64,000 bases of DNA from NCBI GenBank assembly GCA_031261455.1, contig JAISJP010000023.1, positions 1-64,000 of the forward strand, read 5' to 3'. Positions 53,745 to 62,319 of the stretch are shown piece by piece. The notes beneath the pieces are model-generated. The model ran no database searches, was not told the DNA's origin, and saw only the letters and a program-made list of their open reading frames with translations. The first letter of the stretch is position 1. Every line of letters begins with the position of its first letter. The DNA comes from Propionibacteriaceae bacterium. GTDB taxonomy: Bacteria; Actinomycetota; Actinomycetes; Propionibacteriales; Propionibacteriaceae. The position numbers and the translations under genes are program-made.

Positions 53745-54683
53745 ATGTCCGAACTTAATGCACTCGGCTACCAAGCCGCATATAACCTTGCCAACGTCAC
53801 CAAGACCCGCCCGCAGTTCGGGGCCATCACCCCGCGCTGGCTCACACACTTCCTTGAGTTCAAAGGCTTGGAGACCGGGCTTTACCGCGTAAACCGCGTT
53901 GTCGAGGGCGAAACCCCGCTCGACGTGCTCTGCTCGCAGGACCCCGCCAACCCGGAGATTCCGCAAGGCTATATCGGCTACGAAACCAGCCCGCGCGAGT
54001 ATCGCCTCGGTTCCGTCTCCACCATCCTCAACGTGGACACCAAGATTGAGGACACACTGTCCAGCCCGTACAACCAGACCGCTGAGCAGTTGGAGTTGGC
54101 TATCGAGAGCCTGAAGGAGCGCCAAGAGAGCCAGATCATCAACAACACCGAGTATGGCCTGTTGCATGCCGCCACCAAGACGCAGCGCATCACGCCGCGC
54201 ACGGATGGCCGTCCCACTCCGGATGACCTTGACGAACTGATCACCAAGGTTTGGAAGGAGCCCAGCTTCTTCCTCGCTCACCCGCGCGCCATCGCCGCGT
54301 TCGAGCGCGAGGCCACTCGTCGTGGCGTGCCCCCGGTCACGGTTGGCATCGAGGGCGGTACTTTCCTCACGTGGCGCGGCATTCCATTGCTGCCCACCGA
54401 CAAGCTGTTCGTCGATGGCGTCAAGAACCCCAAGGGCAAGGGCGGCAAGACCAACATCATTCTGGTGCGCACCGGCGAAGCCAAGCGTGGCGTCATCGGC
54501 CTGTTCCAGACCGGACTTGCGGGCGAGCAGTCGCGCGGCCTGTCGGTGCGTTTCCGCGGCGTCAACGACTCCGGTATCGCCTCCTACCTGTTGAACCTCT
54601 ACTGCTCTGCTGCGGTGCTGGCTGACGACGCTCTGGCGGTGCTGGAAGACGTCGAAGTCGGTGAGTACTATGACTACGCCTAA
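53745..54683 (+). CDS. Family 2A encapsulin shell protein
   Basis: 312-residue HK97-fold shell protein of the SrpI-like Family 2A encapsulins. Diagnostic segments are NVTKTRPQFGAITPRWLTHFLEFKGLETGLYRVNR (about 17-51), LITKVWKEPSFFLAHPRAIAAFEREATRRGVPPVTV (about 166-201), FLTWRGIPLLPTDKLFV and GLAGEQSRGLSVRFRGVNDSGIASYLLNLYCSAAVLADDAL near the end. No cyclic-nucleotide domain is present, which separates it from Family 2B. Family 2A shells package cysteine desulfurases and are linked to sulfur storage. AGGAG lies about 10 bases before ATG 53745. The next gene overlaps its end. Confidence 0.93.
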   Translation: MSELNALGYQAAYNLANVTKTRPQFGAITPRWLTHFLEFKGLETGLYRVNRVVEGETPLDVLCSQDPANPEIPQGYIGYETSPREYRLGSVSTILNVDTKIEDTLSSPYNQTAEQLELAIESLKERQESQIINNTEYGLLHAATKTQRITPRTDGRPTPDDLDELITKVWKEPSFFLAHPRAIAAFEREATRRGVPPVTVGIEGGTFLTWRGIPLLPTDKLFVDGVKNPKGKGGKTNIILVRTGEAKRGVIGLFQTGLAGEQSRGLSVRFRGVNDSGIASYLLNLYCSAAVLADDALAVLEDVEVGEYYDYA

Positions 54684-56127
54684 CGGCGACATTGACTGGA
54701 CGGACACCGACTGGATAGCGCAACTTGCGGCGGCCCAATTCCCCGAGTTTGGGGTAGGGTCCGCGCCGCAGGCTGGCGTGGCTCCGGTGTTGGTCCAGGT
54801 TGACGAGCAGGAGGGTGTCGGTGCCAGTGGAACCGAAGCCGACTCCGGTGCAGCCCCCAACGGTGCCGCGCCCGGCGAGGAGACCCACCGGACGCCACCG
54901 CCACCGCGCTACATCGGCACCAAGACCATTGAGCAGGTGCGTGCCGACTTCCCGATCTTGGAAGAGATCGTGGATGGCAACAAGCTGGTCTGGTTCGACA
55001 ATGCTGCCACCACGCAGCGTCCTACTCAGGTAATTGAGCGGCTGAAGTACTACTACGAGCACGAAAACTCGAACATCCATCGGGCGGCGCACACCCTCGC
55101 GGCGCGCTCCACCGATGCCTACGAGGCGGCGCGTCGGAAGGTTGCCGACTTCATTGGTGCCGGTGACCCTGATGAGATCGTGTTCGTGCGGGGCACAACT
55201 GAGGGCATTAACCTGTTGGCGCAGGCGGTAGTCAAGCCGCTATTGACTCCCGGTGACGAGATTATCGTCACCAACTTGGAGCATCACGCCAACATTGTGC
55301 CGTGGCAGATTGTGGCGGCACAAACCGGCGCGGTCATCAAGGTGGCCCCGGTGGACGACGACGGTCAGGTGATCTTGGGGGCATACTCGGCGTTGTTCAC
55401 GTCGCGCACTAAGTTTGTCTCGTTTGCTCAGGTGTCCAACGCCACCGGGACGGTAACGCCCTGTGCTGAATTGATCGCGATTGCGCACGCCCATGGCGTG
55501 CTGGTTGCGGTTGATGGTGCGCAGTCCATCTCACATCTTCCGGTCAATGTGCGTGCCCTTGACGCCGATTTTTTCGTGTTTTCCGGGCACAAGATCTTTG
55601 GCCCCACGGGTATTGGTGCGGTCTATGGGCGCAAACAGCTTTGGGACGCGGCTCAGCCCTACCAAGGTGGCGGCAACATGATCGTCGATGTCACCTTTGA
55701 GCGCACCGTGTACGCCAAGGCTCCGGCAAAGTTTGAGGCGGGCACCGGCAACATCGCCGATGCTGTCGGCCTGGGCGCTGCGCTGGACTATGTGAGCGAC
55801 TTAGGCATCGAGAGCATCTCGGCGTACGAGCACTGGTTGCACCAATACGCCACTGACAAGCTGAGTCAAGTCCCCGGTCTGCACTGGATCGGGACGGCCG
55901 CCAACAAGGCGTCCATCCTAAGCTTTGTGCTCGACGGCCACTCGGTGCCAGAAGTGGGGCAGTACCTCTCTCGTCAAGGCATTGCGGTTCGTGCCGGGCA
56001 TCACTGTGCTCAGCCCATTCTGCGTCGCCTAGGCGTCGAGGCTACAGTCAGAGCATCGCTGGCGTTCTACAACACCGCCGACGAGGTTGATTTTCTCGCT
56101 GCCGCGCTTCACCGTTTGGTGGGATAG
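54670..56127 (+). CDS. Encapsulated SufS-type cysteine desulfurase
   Basis: 485-residue class II cysteine desulfurase, releasing sulfur from cysteine as an enzyme persulfide. The PLP lysine is K308 in FSGHKIFGPTG and the catalytic cysteine C446 in RAGHHCAQPI. An 88-residue N-terminal extension, rich in Ala, Gly, Pro and Glu with a conserved-looking DIDWTDTDWIAQLAAAQFPE start, is absent from normal SufS; similar extensions direct desulfurases into Family 2A shells. ATG 54670, with GGTGAG upstream, overlaps the encapsulin gene by 14 bases, so shell and cargo are translationally coupled. GTG 54661 is an alternative. Confidence 0.92.
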   Translation: MTTPNGDIDWTDTDWIAQLAAAQFPEFGVGSAPQAGVAPVLVQVDEQEGVGASGTEADSGAAPNGAAPGEETHRTPPPPRYIGTKTIEQVRADFPILEEIVDGNKLVWFDNAATTQRPTQVIERLKYYYEHENSNIHRAAHTLAARSTDAYEAARRKVADFIGAGDPDEIVFVRGTTEGINLLAQAVVKPLLTPGDEIIVTNLEHHANIVPWQIVAAQTGAVIKVAPVDDDGQVILGAYSALFTSRTKFVSFAQVSNATGTVTPCAELIAIAHAHGVLVAVDGAQSISHLPVNVRALDADFFVFSGHKIFGPTGIGAVYGRKQLWDAAQPYQGGGNMIVDVTFERTVYAKAPAKFEAGTGNIADAVGLGAALDYVSDLGIESISAYEHWLHQYATDKLSQVPGLHWIGTAANKASILSFVLDGHSVPEVGQYLSRQGIAVRAGHHCAQPILRRLGVEATVRASLAFYNTADEVDFLAAALHRLVG

Positions 56128-56131
56128 ACGC

Positions 56132-56171
56132 GTCTCATCGATGCGGGTTCTGCGACTTCGCGCAGGATGAC
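56132..56171. repeat. Second copy of the dispersed palindromic element
   Basis: TCTGCG (56149-56154) pairs with CGCAGG (56161-56166) after GACTTC and is followed by ATGACG, preceded by GACGCGTCTC (56127-56136). It matches the element at 24615-24651. A further GCCGCAGAATCC lies at 56234-56245. The gap is between the convergent desulfurase and DUF3039 genes. Confidence 0.5.
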
Positions 56172-56257
56172 GGAAAACGAGAACGGGTGCTGTCTCTCTC
56201 AATGGTGCAGTCCCTCCCGTCATTGGGCGCAAAGCCGCAGAATCCATCTGGTCGTCC

Positions 56258-56524
56258 TCAGACGCGATCTGGCCCCTTATCATCTCCGGGCAACATGTGC
56301 TCCCAAATCTCTTGACAGACGGGGCAGGTGGGGTAGCGGTCTGGATTGTGGAAAGGGATCCAGACTTTGCCGCACAGCGCTTGGACGGGCGTGCCGTTGA
56401 CTAGCGCCTCCATCAGCTTTGCCTTGGGCACAAAATGGCTGAAGCGGTCGTGGTCACCTCCGTCGGGGCGCAACTCTTCACGCTCAAGGACGGCGGTTCC
56501 AGAGTCAGGCAGCGTCTGTGTCAT
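56258..56524 (-). CDS. DUF3039-family protein
   Basis: 88-residue actinobacterial DUF3039 protein. The core HFVPKAKLMEALVNGTPVQALCGKVWIPFHNPDRYPTCPVCQEIWEHM contains a CGK...CPVC zinc-finger-like arrangement (Cys at about 46, 63 and 66). Function unknown. ATG 56524 lies six bases after CACAAT (56531-56536) with no ribosome binding site, consistent with a leaderless message. It is convergent with the desulfurase gene and divergent from the MFS gene. Confidence 0.88.
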   Translation of the reverse strand: MTQTLPDSGTAVLEREELRPDGGDHDRFSHFVPKAKLMEALVNGTPVQALCGKVWIPFHNPDRYPTCPVCQEIWEHMLPGDDKGPDRV

Positions 56525-56581
56525 GTAACCATTGTGCCTCATTTCTTGTTGCAGTTGCCCTCTATCTGAGAGACTTAGTAT

Positions 56582-58027
56582 GTGACGCAAGGACAAGGCG
56601 AAGTAGGCGAGGCAGGTGAGCAGCCGGAACCTATCGTCTTACCGTCTGTGGTGTCGTCCTCCATGCTCAAAAAGCTTCCAATGACGATAGCGTTGCTCAT
56701 CGGCGTGATTGCTGTCGCGTTCGAACAGTTCGCCGTCAACACGGCGATGCCGGCGGTTTTTGACGAACTTGGCCACGAGCGCCTGTTCGCGTGGGGATTC
56801 TCCGCGTTCATGATCGGCCAAGTTTTCGCCATCGTGGTTGGTGGACGTTGGTGTGACCGCAGGGGAGCGTTCTATCCGCTGTCTGCCGGACTGCTCATCT
56901 TTGCTTTCGGGGTGGCGATGGCGGCCACCGCGCCGCATATTGGACCGTTCTTGCTCGCCCGCCTAGTGCAGGGCGTGGGTGGCGGCATGTTGTCCGTCGC
57001 CCTAATGGTGGTGATCGCCGAGGCGTACGGCGAGCGACAACGGGCGACGATGATGACCGTATTCTCGCTGTGTTTCCTGCTGCCCGCGTTCGTTGGCCCC
57101 ATGGTTGCTGGAAGACTAGCCGAGACGCTGGGGTGGCGCTGGGTTTTTTGGGCCATCCTGCCCGTGATCGCCGCGTCCATCGTGTTGGGTGCCAAGCCGG
57201 TGTGGACTATCTACGGCAAGCGCCGCATCGTGCGCGCCGAGAAGAATCCGGTGCCCACTTGGGCAGCTGCCTTCGCTGCCATCGGTGTGACCGCGCTGCA
57301 GTGGGCGGGCCAAAACTTGGGACGACGCCACGTTCCCGAGACGCTGTTCATCCTTGCTCTCGGCGTCACGGTGTTGGTCTTGGCGGTGCCCAGACTGATG
57401 CCAGCCAACTTCCACCGGTTTGGTCGCGGGCTGCCCGCTGTCATCGGTGTTCGGTTCTTGCTGCAGGGTTCGTTTGCCGCCGCTCAGGCGTTCATGGTGA
57501 AACTGCTAGAGGACCAGCGGGACATGCAACTCTCCGAAGCGGGCATGTCGCTGACGATGGGTGCGGCGGGCTATGCCGTGGGCGCATTCTTACAATCCCG
57601 AAACTGGCTGCCGCTGCGTCGCGACCAGGTGATCGGCGGCGGCACCGCATTTGCCGCCATCGGACTCGGTCTCATCTCCGGCTACGCCTTTATGACCGTT
57701 GACCATTATTGGGTTCTGGTGGTCGGCATCATGATGTGCGGCTTGGGCATGGGCATGGCGGTGGCGTCTACGTCACTGGCCGTCATCACACTGTCGCGCA
57801 CTGGCGAGGTGGGACGCAACACTTCGAGCCTACAGGTTGCTGACGGTCTGGGTTCGGCGTTCGTCGCTGGTCTGGGCGGCACGGTGTTTGCGGCCCTGCA
57901 CTCTCGCTCGTCTTTGGAGATCACTTATGGCTCCGTCTACCTGGTGCAGGTGCTGTTTGTCGTGATGGCAGTCGGGCTGAGTTTGCGTATTGGCGCGGTG
58001 CGAAACGAGTCTTCAGGGGCGGCGTAG
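56582..58027 (+). CDS. MFS drug-efflux-type transporter
   Basis: 481-residue major facilitator protein with about 14 hydrophobic helices, as in the DHA2/EmrB group. VAFEQFAVNTAMPAVFDELG (about 45-64) is the helix-1 signature, GGRWCDRRGAFYPLSAG the 2-3 loop, and LLARLVQGVGGGMLSVALMVVIAEAYGERQRATMM (about 126-160) holds motifs B and C. Substrate unknown. GTG 56582 is the start; a TAGTAT box directly abuts it and GAGACT lies six bases further up, so the promoter is uncertain. Confidence 0.88.
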   Translation: MTQGQGEVGEAGEQPEPIVLPSVVSSSMLKKLPMTIALLIGVIAVAFEQFAVNTAMPAVFDELGHERLFAWGFSAFMIGQVFAIVVGGRWCDRRGAFYPLSAGLLIFAFGVAMAATAPHIGPFLLARLVQGVGGGMLSVALMVVIAEAYGERQRATMMTVFSLCFLLPAFVGPMVAGRLAETLGWRWVFWAILPVIAASIVLGAKPVWTIYGKRRIVRAEKNPVPTWAAAFAAIGVTALQWAGQNLGRRHVPETLFILALGVTVLVLAVPRLMPANFHRFGRGLPAVIGVRFLLQGSFAAAQAFMVKLLEDQRDMQLSEAGMSLTMGAAGYAVGAFLQSRNWLPLRRDQVIGGGTAFAAIGLGLISGYAFMTVDHYWVLVVGIMMCGLGMGMAVASTSLAVITLSRTGEVGRNTSSLQVADGLGSAFVAGLGGTVFAALHSRSSLEITYGSVYLVQVLFVVMAVGLSLRIGAVRNESSGAA

Positions 58028-58085
58028 TCTCGCCAAAGCTGCAAATGACTGGAAGTGAACCCGCGGACGTGGCAGAATCTCACTC

Positions 58086-59081
58086 GTGAGCGAATATACG
58101 TCCCAAAATGTTTCTGTGCCTGCTGCTGGATGGTACCCTGATCCCGCCGATGCTGCGCGCCAGCGCTACTGGGACGGTGCCCACTGGACGGCGGACATTC
58201 GAGGCGCTCAGCCGACGTCGGGTGCGCCAGGGCTGGCCGCTCCTGTTGATCCGTATGCGGCCCAACAACAGCCCGCCTTCATCACGCCTACTCAGCCCTC
58301 CTATGGCGACCCGGCTCAGGCTCCGGCCAACAACATCGCTCCGGGATATGGCGCGCCCGCTGGGTTTGGCGCTGCTGGTGCGGCAGCAGGTGGCGCAGTT
58401 CCGGGATATGGAGCTGCGCCGGCCCAACAACAAGCCCCGGCAGGCATCCCCAACTATGGTGCGTACGGCGATGCTTACTACATTCCCCCGGCCAACTACG
58501 CCAACGCGAATGGCCCAGCCACCCCAGATGGCGTTCCCCTCGCCGGTTGGTGGTGGCGCGTGCTCGCGGTCATCGTCGATGGCATTCTGCTGAACATCCT
58601 CTCCCTGTTTTATACCCGGCTGCTGCCCGCAGAGTGGGGGTATTCAGCTACCCGCATGACTGACGTCTACCAAGACATCTTGGCTGGCAAGTACATTGAC
58701 CTGAGTGGTTTCGTGCTTGGTAGTCTTATCGTGTCCGTCGTGGGCATCGCCTACGTTGTGGCAATGCTGAGCATCAAGGGCGCAACCGTGGGACAGTTGG
58801 CCTGCGGGCTGCGCGTCGTGCCGGTTGGGCAAGGACGCTACTACGAGAATCACTCCGGTTTGCTGATCGGCAAAGCCGTAATTGGGGTGTGCGTCTACAA
58901 CGTGTCGATTCTGGCTACAGTTTTACTGCTGTTCCCGAGCCTGCAAATGTCTGCTCTTTATTCGATCCTGACTTTGGCTATCTCACTGTTCACTGCGCTG
59001 AACTACCTGTGGCCACTGTGGGACTCCAAGAAACAAGCGTTGCATAACAAGTTCGCGGGCACGCAGGTCGTTCGTCTGTAG
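58086..59081 (+). CDS. RDD membrane protein with DUF2510 motif
   Basis: 331-residue protein. The DUF2510 motif GWYPDPADAARQRYWDGAHWT spans about 15-35, a Tyr/Gly/Ala/Pro/Gln-rich segment covers about 50-145 (repeats such as PGYGAPAGFGAAG), and the RDD domain with four hydrophobic helices follows (about 150-331; GWWWRVLAVIVDGILLNIL at its start). Role unknown; RDD proteins are often linked to transport or envelope functions. The low-complexity segment resembles, in milder form, that of the ABC-2 permease at 47016-49151. Confidence 0.85.
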   Translation: MSEYTSQNVSVPAAGWYPDPADAARQRYWDGAHWTADIRGAQPTSGAPGLAAPVDPYAAQQQPAFITPTQPSYGDPAQAPANNIAPGYGAPAGFGAAGAAAGGAVPGYGAAPAQQQAPAGIPNYGAYGDAYYIPPANYANANGPATPDGVPLAGWWWRVLAVIVDGILLNILSLFYTRLLPAEWGYSATRMTDVYQDILAGKYIDLSGFVLGSLIVSVVGIAYVVAMLSIKGATVGQLACGLRVVPVGQGRYYENHSGLLIGKAVIGVCVYNVSILATVLLLFPSLQMSALYSILTLAISLFTALNYLWPLWDSKKQALHNKFAGTQVVRL

Positions 59082-59092
59082 ACTCATACGTC

Positions 59093-61273
59093 ATGTGCGA
59101 AATTGGCCCGTCTGACGAACTGCGACAACGTGCCCAAGATGCCGGTGTTGCCTGTGAGTTCACCGACTGGCACGCAGTGACGCACTCCGCCTCGGCCAAC
59201 GTCATCACTAAGGTGATCGCGGCGCTCGGAGCTGACGCTCCCGATCCGTGGCCAAGAGCCTTGCCTGACTGTGTCGTCATCCGTGAGGACCTTGGCGGGC
59301 AGGTGGACGTACATGTGCGTTCTGGGGCGGACGCTCATGTACGCGTCAAATTTGAAGACGGCACGCAACTCTCACTCACTCAGGTGGACAACTGGTTGCC
59401 TGACCGCGAGGCTGGTGGCTACATGGTTGGCGAGGCAAGTTTCGCGCTCCCGGCCGGGATGCCGACGGGCTATCACGCGCTGGCCTTGCTCAGTGAGGGT
59501 CAAGAGTTCGAGACCAAACTGATCGTCACCCCGTCACTGCTGCCACTGCCTGCTGCTCTCGACGGGCGACGCTGTTGGGGCTTCGCGGTGCAGTTGTACT
59601 CGGTGCCGTCGCGCCTGTCTTGGGGCATCGGCGACTTCTCCGACCTAGGTGTGTTGGCAGTTTGGGCTGCTGGTCGGGGTGCCGACTATGTACTGGTTAA
59701 CCCGCTGCACGCTCCGGCACTGGTGCCACCGGTCGATCCCAGCCCCTACGCACCGGCGTCGCGTCGTTTCATCAGCCCGCTCTATATCCGGCCCGAGGCC
59801 ACGTTGGAGTACGCCTACGCTCCCAGTGAGGTTCGCGCTGACGTTGACGCTGCTCAGCGTGACATTGCGGAGCGGGCTTCATCGTGGTCGCACCTGCGAC
59901 GTGACGAGGTCTGGCAGGAGAAGTGTGCCGCACTGCGCAGATTGTTTGTTCAGTCAAACAACAATTCTGTCCTTGCTTGCAGCTCTGAGCTGAACAACGA
60001 CACAGTCCCCAACCGCAGGGCCGAGTTCGAGCAGTTCCGCGCCCAACAAGGCCAAACACTTGAAGACTTTGCCACTTGGTGCTCCCTGTCACAAGAGCTA
60101 GGGCAGGACTGGCGCACTTGGGACGAGCAGTTCCGCAGTCCCGGCACTCCCGAGGTTGCTGCCTTCCGCGAGCAAAATACGGAGCAGATCTCGTTCTTCT
60201 GTTGGTTGCAGTTTGTGGCAGCAGAGCAGTTGCGCGGGGCACAACAGTTGGCTACCCAGGCAGGAATGGCTGTTGGAATCGTCACCGATTTGGCCGTGGG
60301 GGTGCAGGCTTCGTCTGCAGACACTTGGGCGTCCCCCGATGTTTTCGCGCACGGAGTCTCCATCGGCGCTCCGCCGGATGACTACAACCAAATGGGCCAA
60401 GAGTGGGGGATGCCACCGTTGAACCCTCGCGCCCTGGCGGCCACTGGCTACGCCCCGCTCATAGAGGTACTGCGTTCGGCGTTGTCAGGTGTTGGTGGAG
60501 TGCGCATTGACCACATGTTGGGGGCGTTCCGACAATGGTGGGTGCCAAACGGTACGAACCCCCAAGACGGCGTTTACGTGAACTTCGACCATGAGGCGTT
60601 TGTCGGCATCATCGCCCTGGAGGCCGCCCGAGCTGGTGCCCTCGTCGTCGGTGAAGACCTCGGCACCCTGGAACCCTGGGTGCGTGAGTACCTGGTGGCC
60701 CGTGGTCTATTGGGAACTACCGTGTTGTGGTTCGAGAGTGAGCAGGGAAGCGCGAAACCGCCCGAAACGTGGCGAGAACTCACCCTAGCGTCCGTCACCA
60801 CACACGATCTGCCGCCTACCGTCGGATATCTGAACTTCGAGCAGGTCTATCTGCGTCACCGCTTGGGGCTGTTGACGAACTCTCTGGAAGCCGAGTTGAC
60901 ACAGGCCGAACAGGAACAGCGCTACTGGCTGGATTATGTTGCCCAACACCCCTTCGAGGCTTCCGATGAGACGTCCGGAACGGTGTCCAACGCCGCAACA
61001 ACCGCAAGACTTGACGACGACACGGAGGCCCAGGTCTTAGGTCTCTACCATGCCCTCACGCTAAGCCCATGCCGGGTGCTAAACGTGGCGTTGGTTGATG
61101 CCGTGGGGGACCACCAACCACAGAATCAGCCCGGCACCATCGACGAATATCCCAACTGGCGCGTCTGGCTCGGTGGCCCAGCGGGCGAACGCCTCTATCT
61201 TGAGGACGTGCTGATCTCCAGACGCGCCCGTCGTCTTGCCGGTATGGTCCAGGATCGCGTCGCGGCTGCATGA
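59093..61273 (+). CDS. malQ: 4-alpha-glucanotransferase
   Basis: GH77 amylomaltase, 726 residues, disproportionating maltodextrins. An N-terminal beta domain (about 1-150) precedes the barrel. WGFAVQLYSVPSRLSWGIGDFSDLG (about 162-186) begins the catalytic domain, with the nucleophile Asp in GGVRIDHMLGAF, the acid/base Glu in VVGEDLGTLEPWV and the third Asp in TTHDLPPTVGYL. ATG 59093 is eight bases after TAGACT (59079-59084), which overlaps the stop of the RDD gene, so it may be leaderless. Confidence 0.94.
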   Translation: MCEIGPSDELRQRAQDAGVACEFTDWHAVTHSASANVITKVIAALGADAPDPWPRALPDCVVIREDLGGQVDVHVRSGADAHVRVKFEDGTQLSLTQVDNWLPDREAGGYMVGEASFALPAGMPTGYHALALLSEGQEFETKLIVTPSLLPLPAALDGRRCWGFAVQLYSVPSRLSWGIGDFSDLGVLAVWAAGRGADYVLVNPLHAPALVPPVDPSPYAPASRRFISPLYIRPEATLEYAYAPSEVRADVDAAQRDIAERASSWSHLRRDEVWQEKCAALRRLFVQSNNNSVLACSSELNNDTVPNRRAEFEQFRAQQGQTLEDFATWCSLSQELGQDWRTWDEQFRSPGTPEVAAFREQNTEQISFFCWLQFVAAEQLRGAQQLATQAGMAVGIVTDLAVGVQASSADTWASPDVFAHGVSIGAPPDDYNQMGQEWGMPPLNPRALAATGYAPLIEVLRSALSGVGGVRIDHMLGAFRQWWVPNGTNPQDGVYVNFDHEAFVGIIALEAARAGALVVGEDLGTLEPWVREYLVARGLLGTTVLWFESEQGSAKPPETWRELTLASVTTHDLPPTVGYLNFEQVYLRHRLGLLTNSLEAELTQAEQEQRYWLDYVAQHPFEASDETSGTVSNAATTARLDDDTEAQVLGLYHALTLSPCRVLNVALVDAVGDHQPQNQPGTIDEYPNWRVWLGGPAGERLYLEDVLISRRARRLAGMVQDRVAAA

Positions 61274-61331
61274 CGGTGGTCAGGCTACAGAGGCGACAAC
61301 CACCTTGCGTGCTGCCGGTAGCATTGTGTTT

Positions 61332-61646
61332 ATGAGCACCACTGACCCGCTGAGTGACGACGCTTCGGGTGGTGTCGCCCTGCTGGACGCTCCGGAGAGC
61401 ACCGAGGCGGTCGAGCGCGCCTGGGTGACCATCGTCTGGGACGATCCGGTCAATCTGATGAGCTACGTGGTGTACGTCTTCAGCAACTACTTTGGCTTTG
61501 AGCGCACCGAAGCCGAGCGACTGATGCTGCTCGTCCACACGCAAGGCAAAGCTGTGGTCGCTCACGGATGCCGTGAAGAGATGGAACGTCACGTGCAAGC
61601 CATGCACTCCTATGGCCTGCTGTCCACCGCCGAGTTGGACGCCTAG
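61332..61646 (+). CDS. clpS: ATP-dependent Clp protease adaptor ClpS
   Basis: N-degron adaptor that delivers substrates to ClpAP/ClpC. 104 residues. AWVTIVWDDPVNLMSYVVYVF (about 30-50) holds the substrate-pocket Asp, and VHTQGKAVVAHGCREEMERHVQAMHSYGL (about 68-96) the ClpA-binding face. ATG 61332 lies seven bases after TAGCAT (61319-61324). It is followed by DUF2017, as in mycobacteria, where mec and cysO lie close by; here those genes lie about 9 kb upstream. Confidence 0.96.
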   Translation: MSTTDPLSDDASGGVALLDAPESTEAVERAWVTIVWDDPVNLMSYVVYVFSNYFGFERTEAERLMLLVHTQGKAVVAHGCREEMERHVQAMHSYGLLSTAELDA

Positions 61647-61654
61647 GGCAGCAC

Positions 61655-62230
61655 ATGGAGACGTTTGTACGCACCCCACAGGGATTTGTCGCTCGCATCG
61701 AGACTCGTGAACGCGTGGTGCTCTCGGAACTCTTGCGTCAGTTCATCGAGCTGATGTCTGATGAGGGACTCGGCGGCGCTCCCTCGTGGGATGCTCACGG
61801 GGACACCGACCCGTTGCTTCGCCTCGAGCGGACGCTGGGTGCCCCGCAGCTCTCGGCGCGACTTGCGGACCCGGCCCTGCGACGACTGTTCCCCGACGCC
61901 TACCGCGACGATGAGGAGGCCAGCGCAGAGTACGCCCGCCTCACGCGCATGGACCTCCGGGACGCCAAGGTCGCTGCCGCACTGCAGGTGGGTGAGGACT
62001 TGGGCGACCGCAGTCTGGGCAGACGCCTTGTCGTCTCGCACGAGAACGTGCTGGCGTGGATGACGACGCTCACCAATCTGCGTCTGGTCATGTCCGAACG
62101 CATACACATTGAACAACTCGACGGTGGTTTCGAGGACGACATCCCTGAGGATGACCCGCGTTTTGCTATCTGGAATTTGTACAACTGGCTGGGATGGGTA
62201 CAGGAGTCGCTGGTTGACTGCGTCCTGTAA
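61655..62230 (+). CDS. DUF2017-family protein
   Basis: 191-residue soluble protein of the actinobacterial DUF2017 family, which regularly follows clpS. FVARIETRERVVLSELLRQFIELM at the start and LTNLRLVMSERIHIE with WNLYNWLGWVQESLVDCVL at the end are family features. Its role is unknown. It starts eight bases after the clpS stop and is co-transcribed. Confidence 0.9.
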   Translation: METFVRTPQGFVARIETRERVVLSELLRQFIELMSDEGLGGAPSWDAHGDTDPLLRLERTLGAPQLSARLADPALRRLFPDAYRDDEEASAEYARLTRMDLRDAKVAAALQVGEDLGDRSLGRRLVVSHENVLAWMTTLTNLRLVMSERIHIEQLDGGFEDDIPEDDPRFAIWNLYNWLGWVQESLVDCVL

Positions 62231-62284
62231 CATTACAATAGAGAGAGCGGAATAAATTACGCAAGCCCTACGTTGCGAAATAGT

Positions 62285-62313
62285 TTGACTTGAGTTGTCC
62301 GGTTGACTAGGTT
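62285..62313 (+). promoter_or_regulatory. Leaderless promoter of feoAB
   Basis: TTGACT at 62285-62290, a 17-bp spacer and TAGGTT at 62308-62313 form a good sigma-70-type promoter; the feoA GTG is only six bases further. No convincing DtxR/IdeR box was found over it. Confidence 0.8.
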
Positions 62314-62319
62314 GGTTTT

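Noticed and set aside
54661..54669. GTG three codons upstream as the desulfurase start
   Set aside because: ATG 54670 is better spaced from GGTGAG; the difference is three residues and does not affect function.
53727..54860. Long open frame antisense to the encapsulin gene (about 377 codons)
   Set aside because: The plus-strand encapsulin and desulfurase are strongly conserved; the opposite frame is a codon-bias shadow with no recognisable domain or ribosome binding site.
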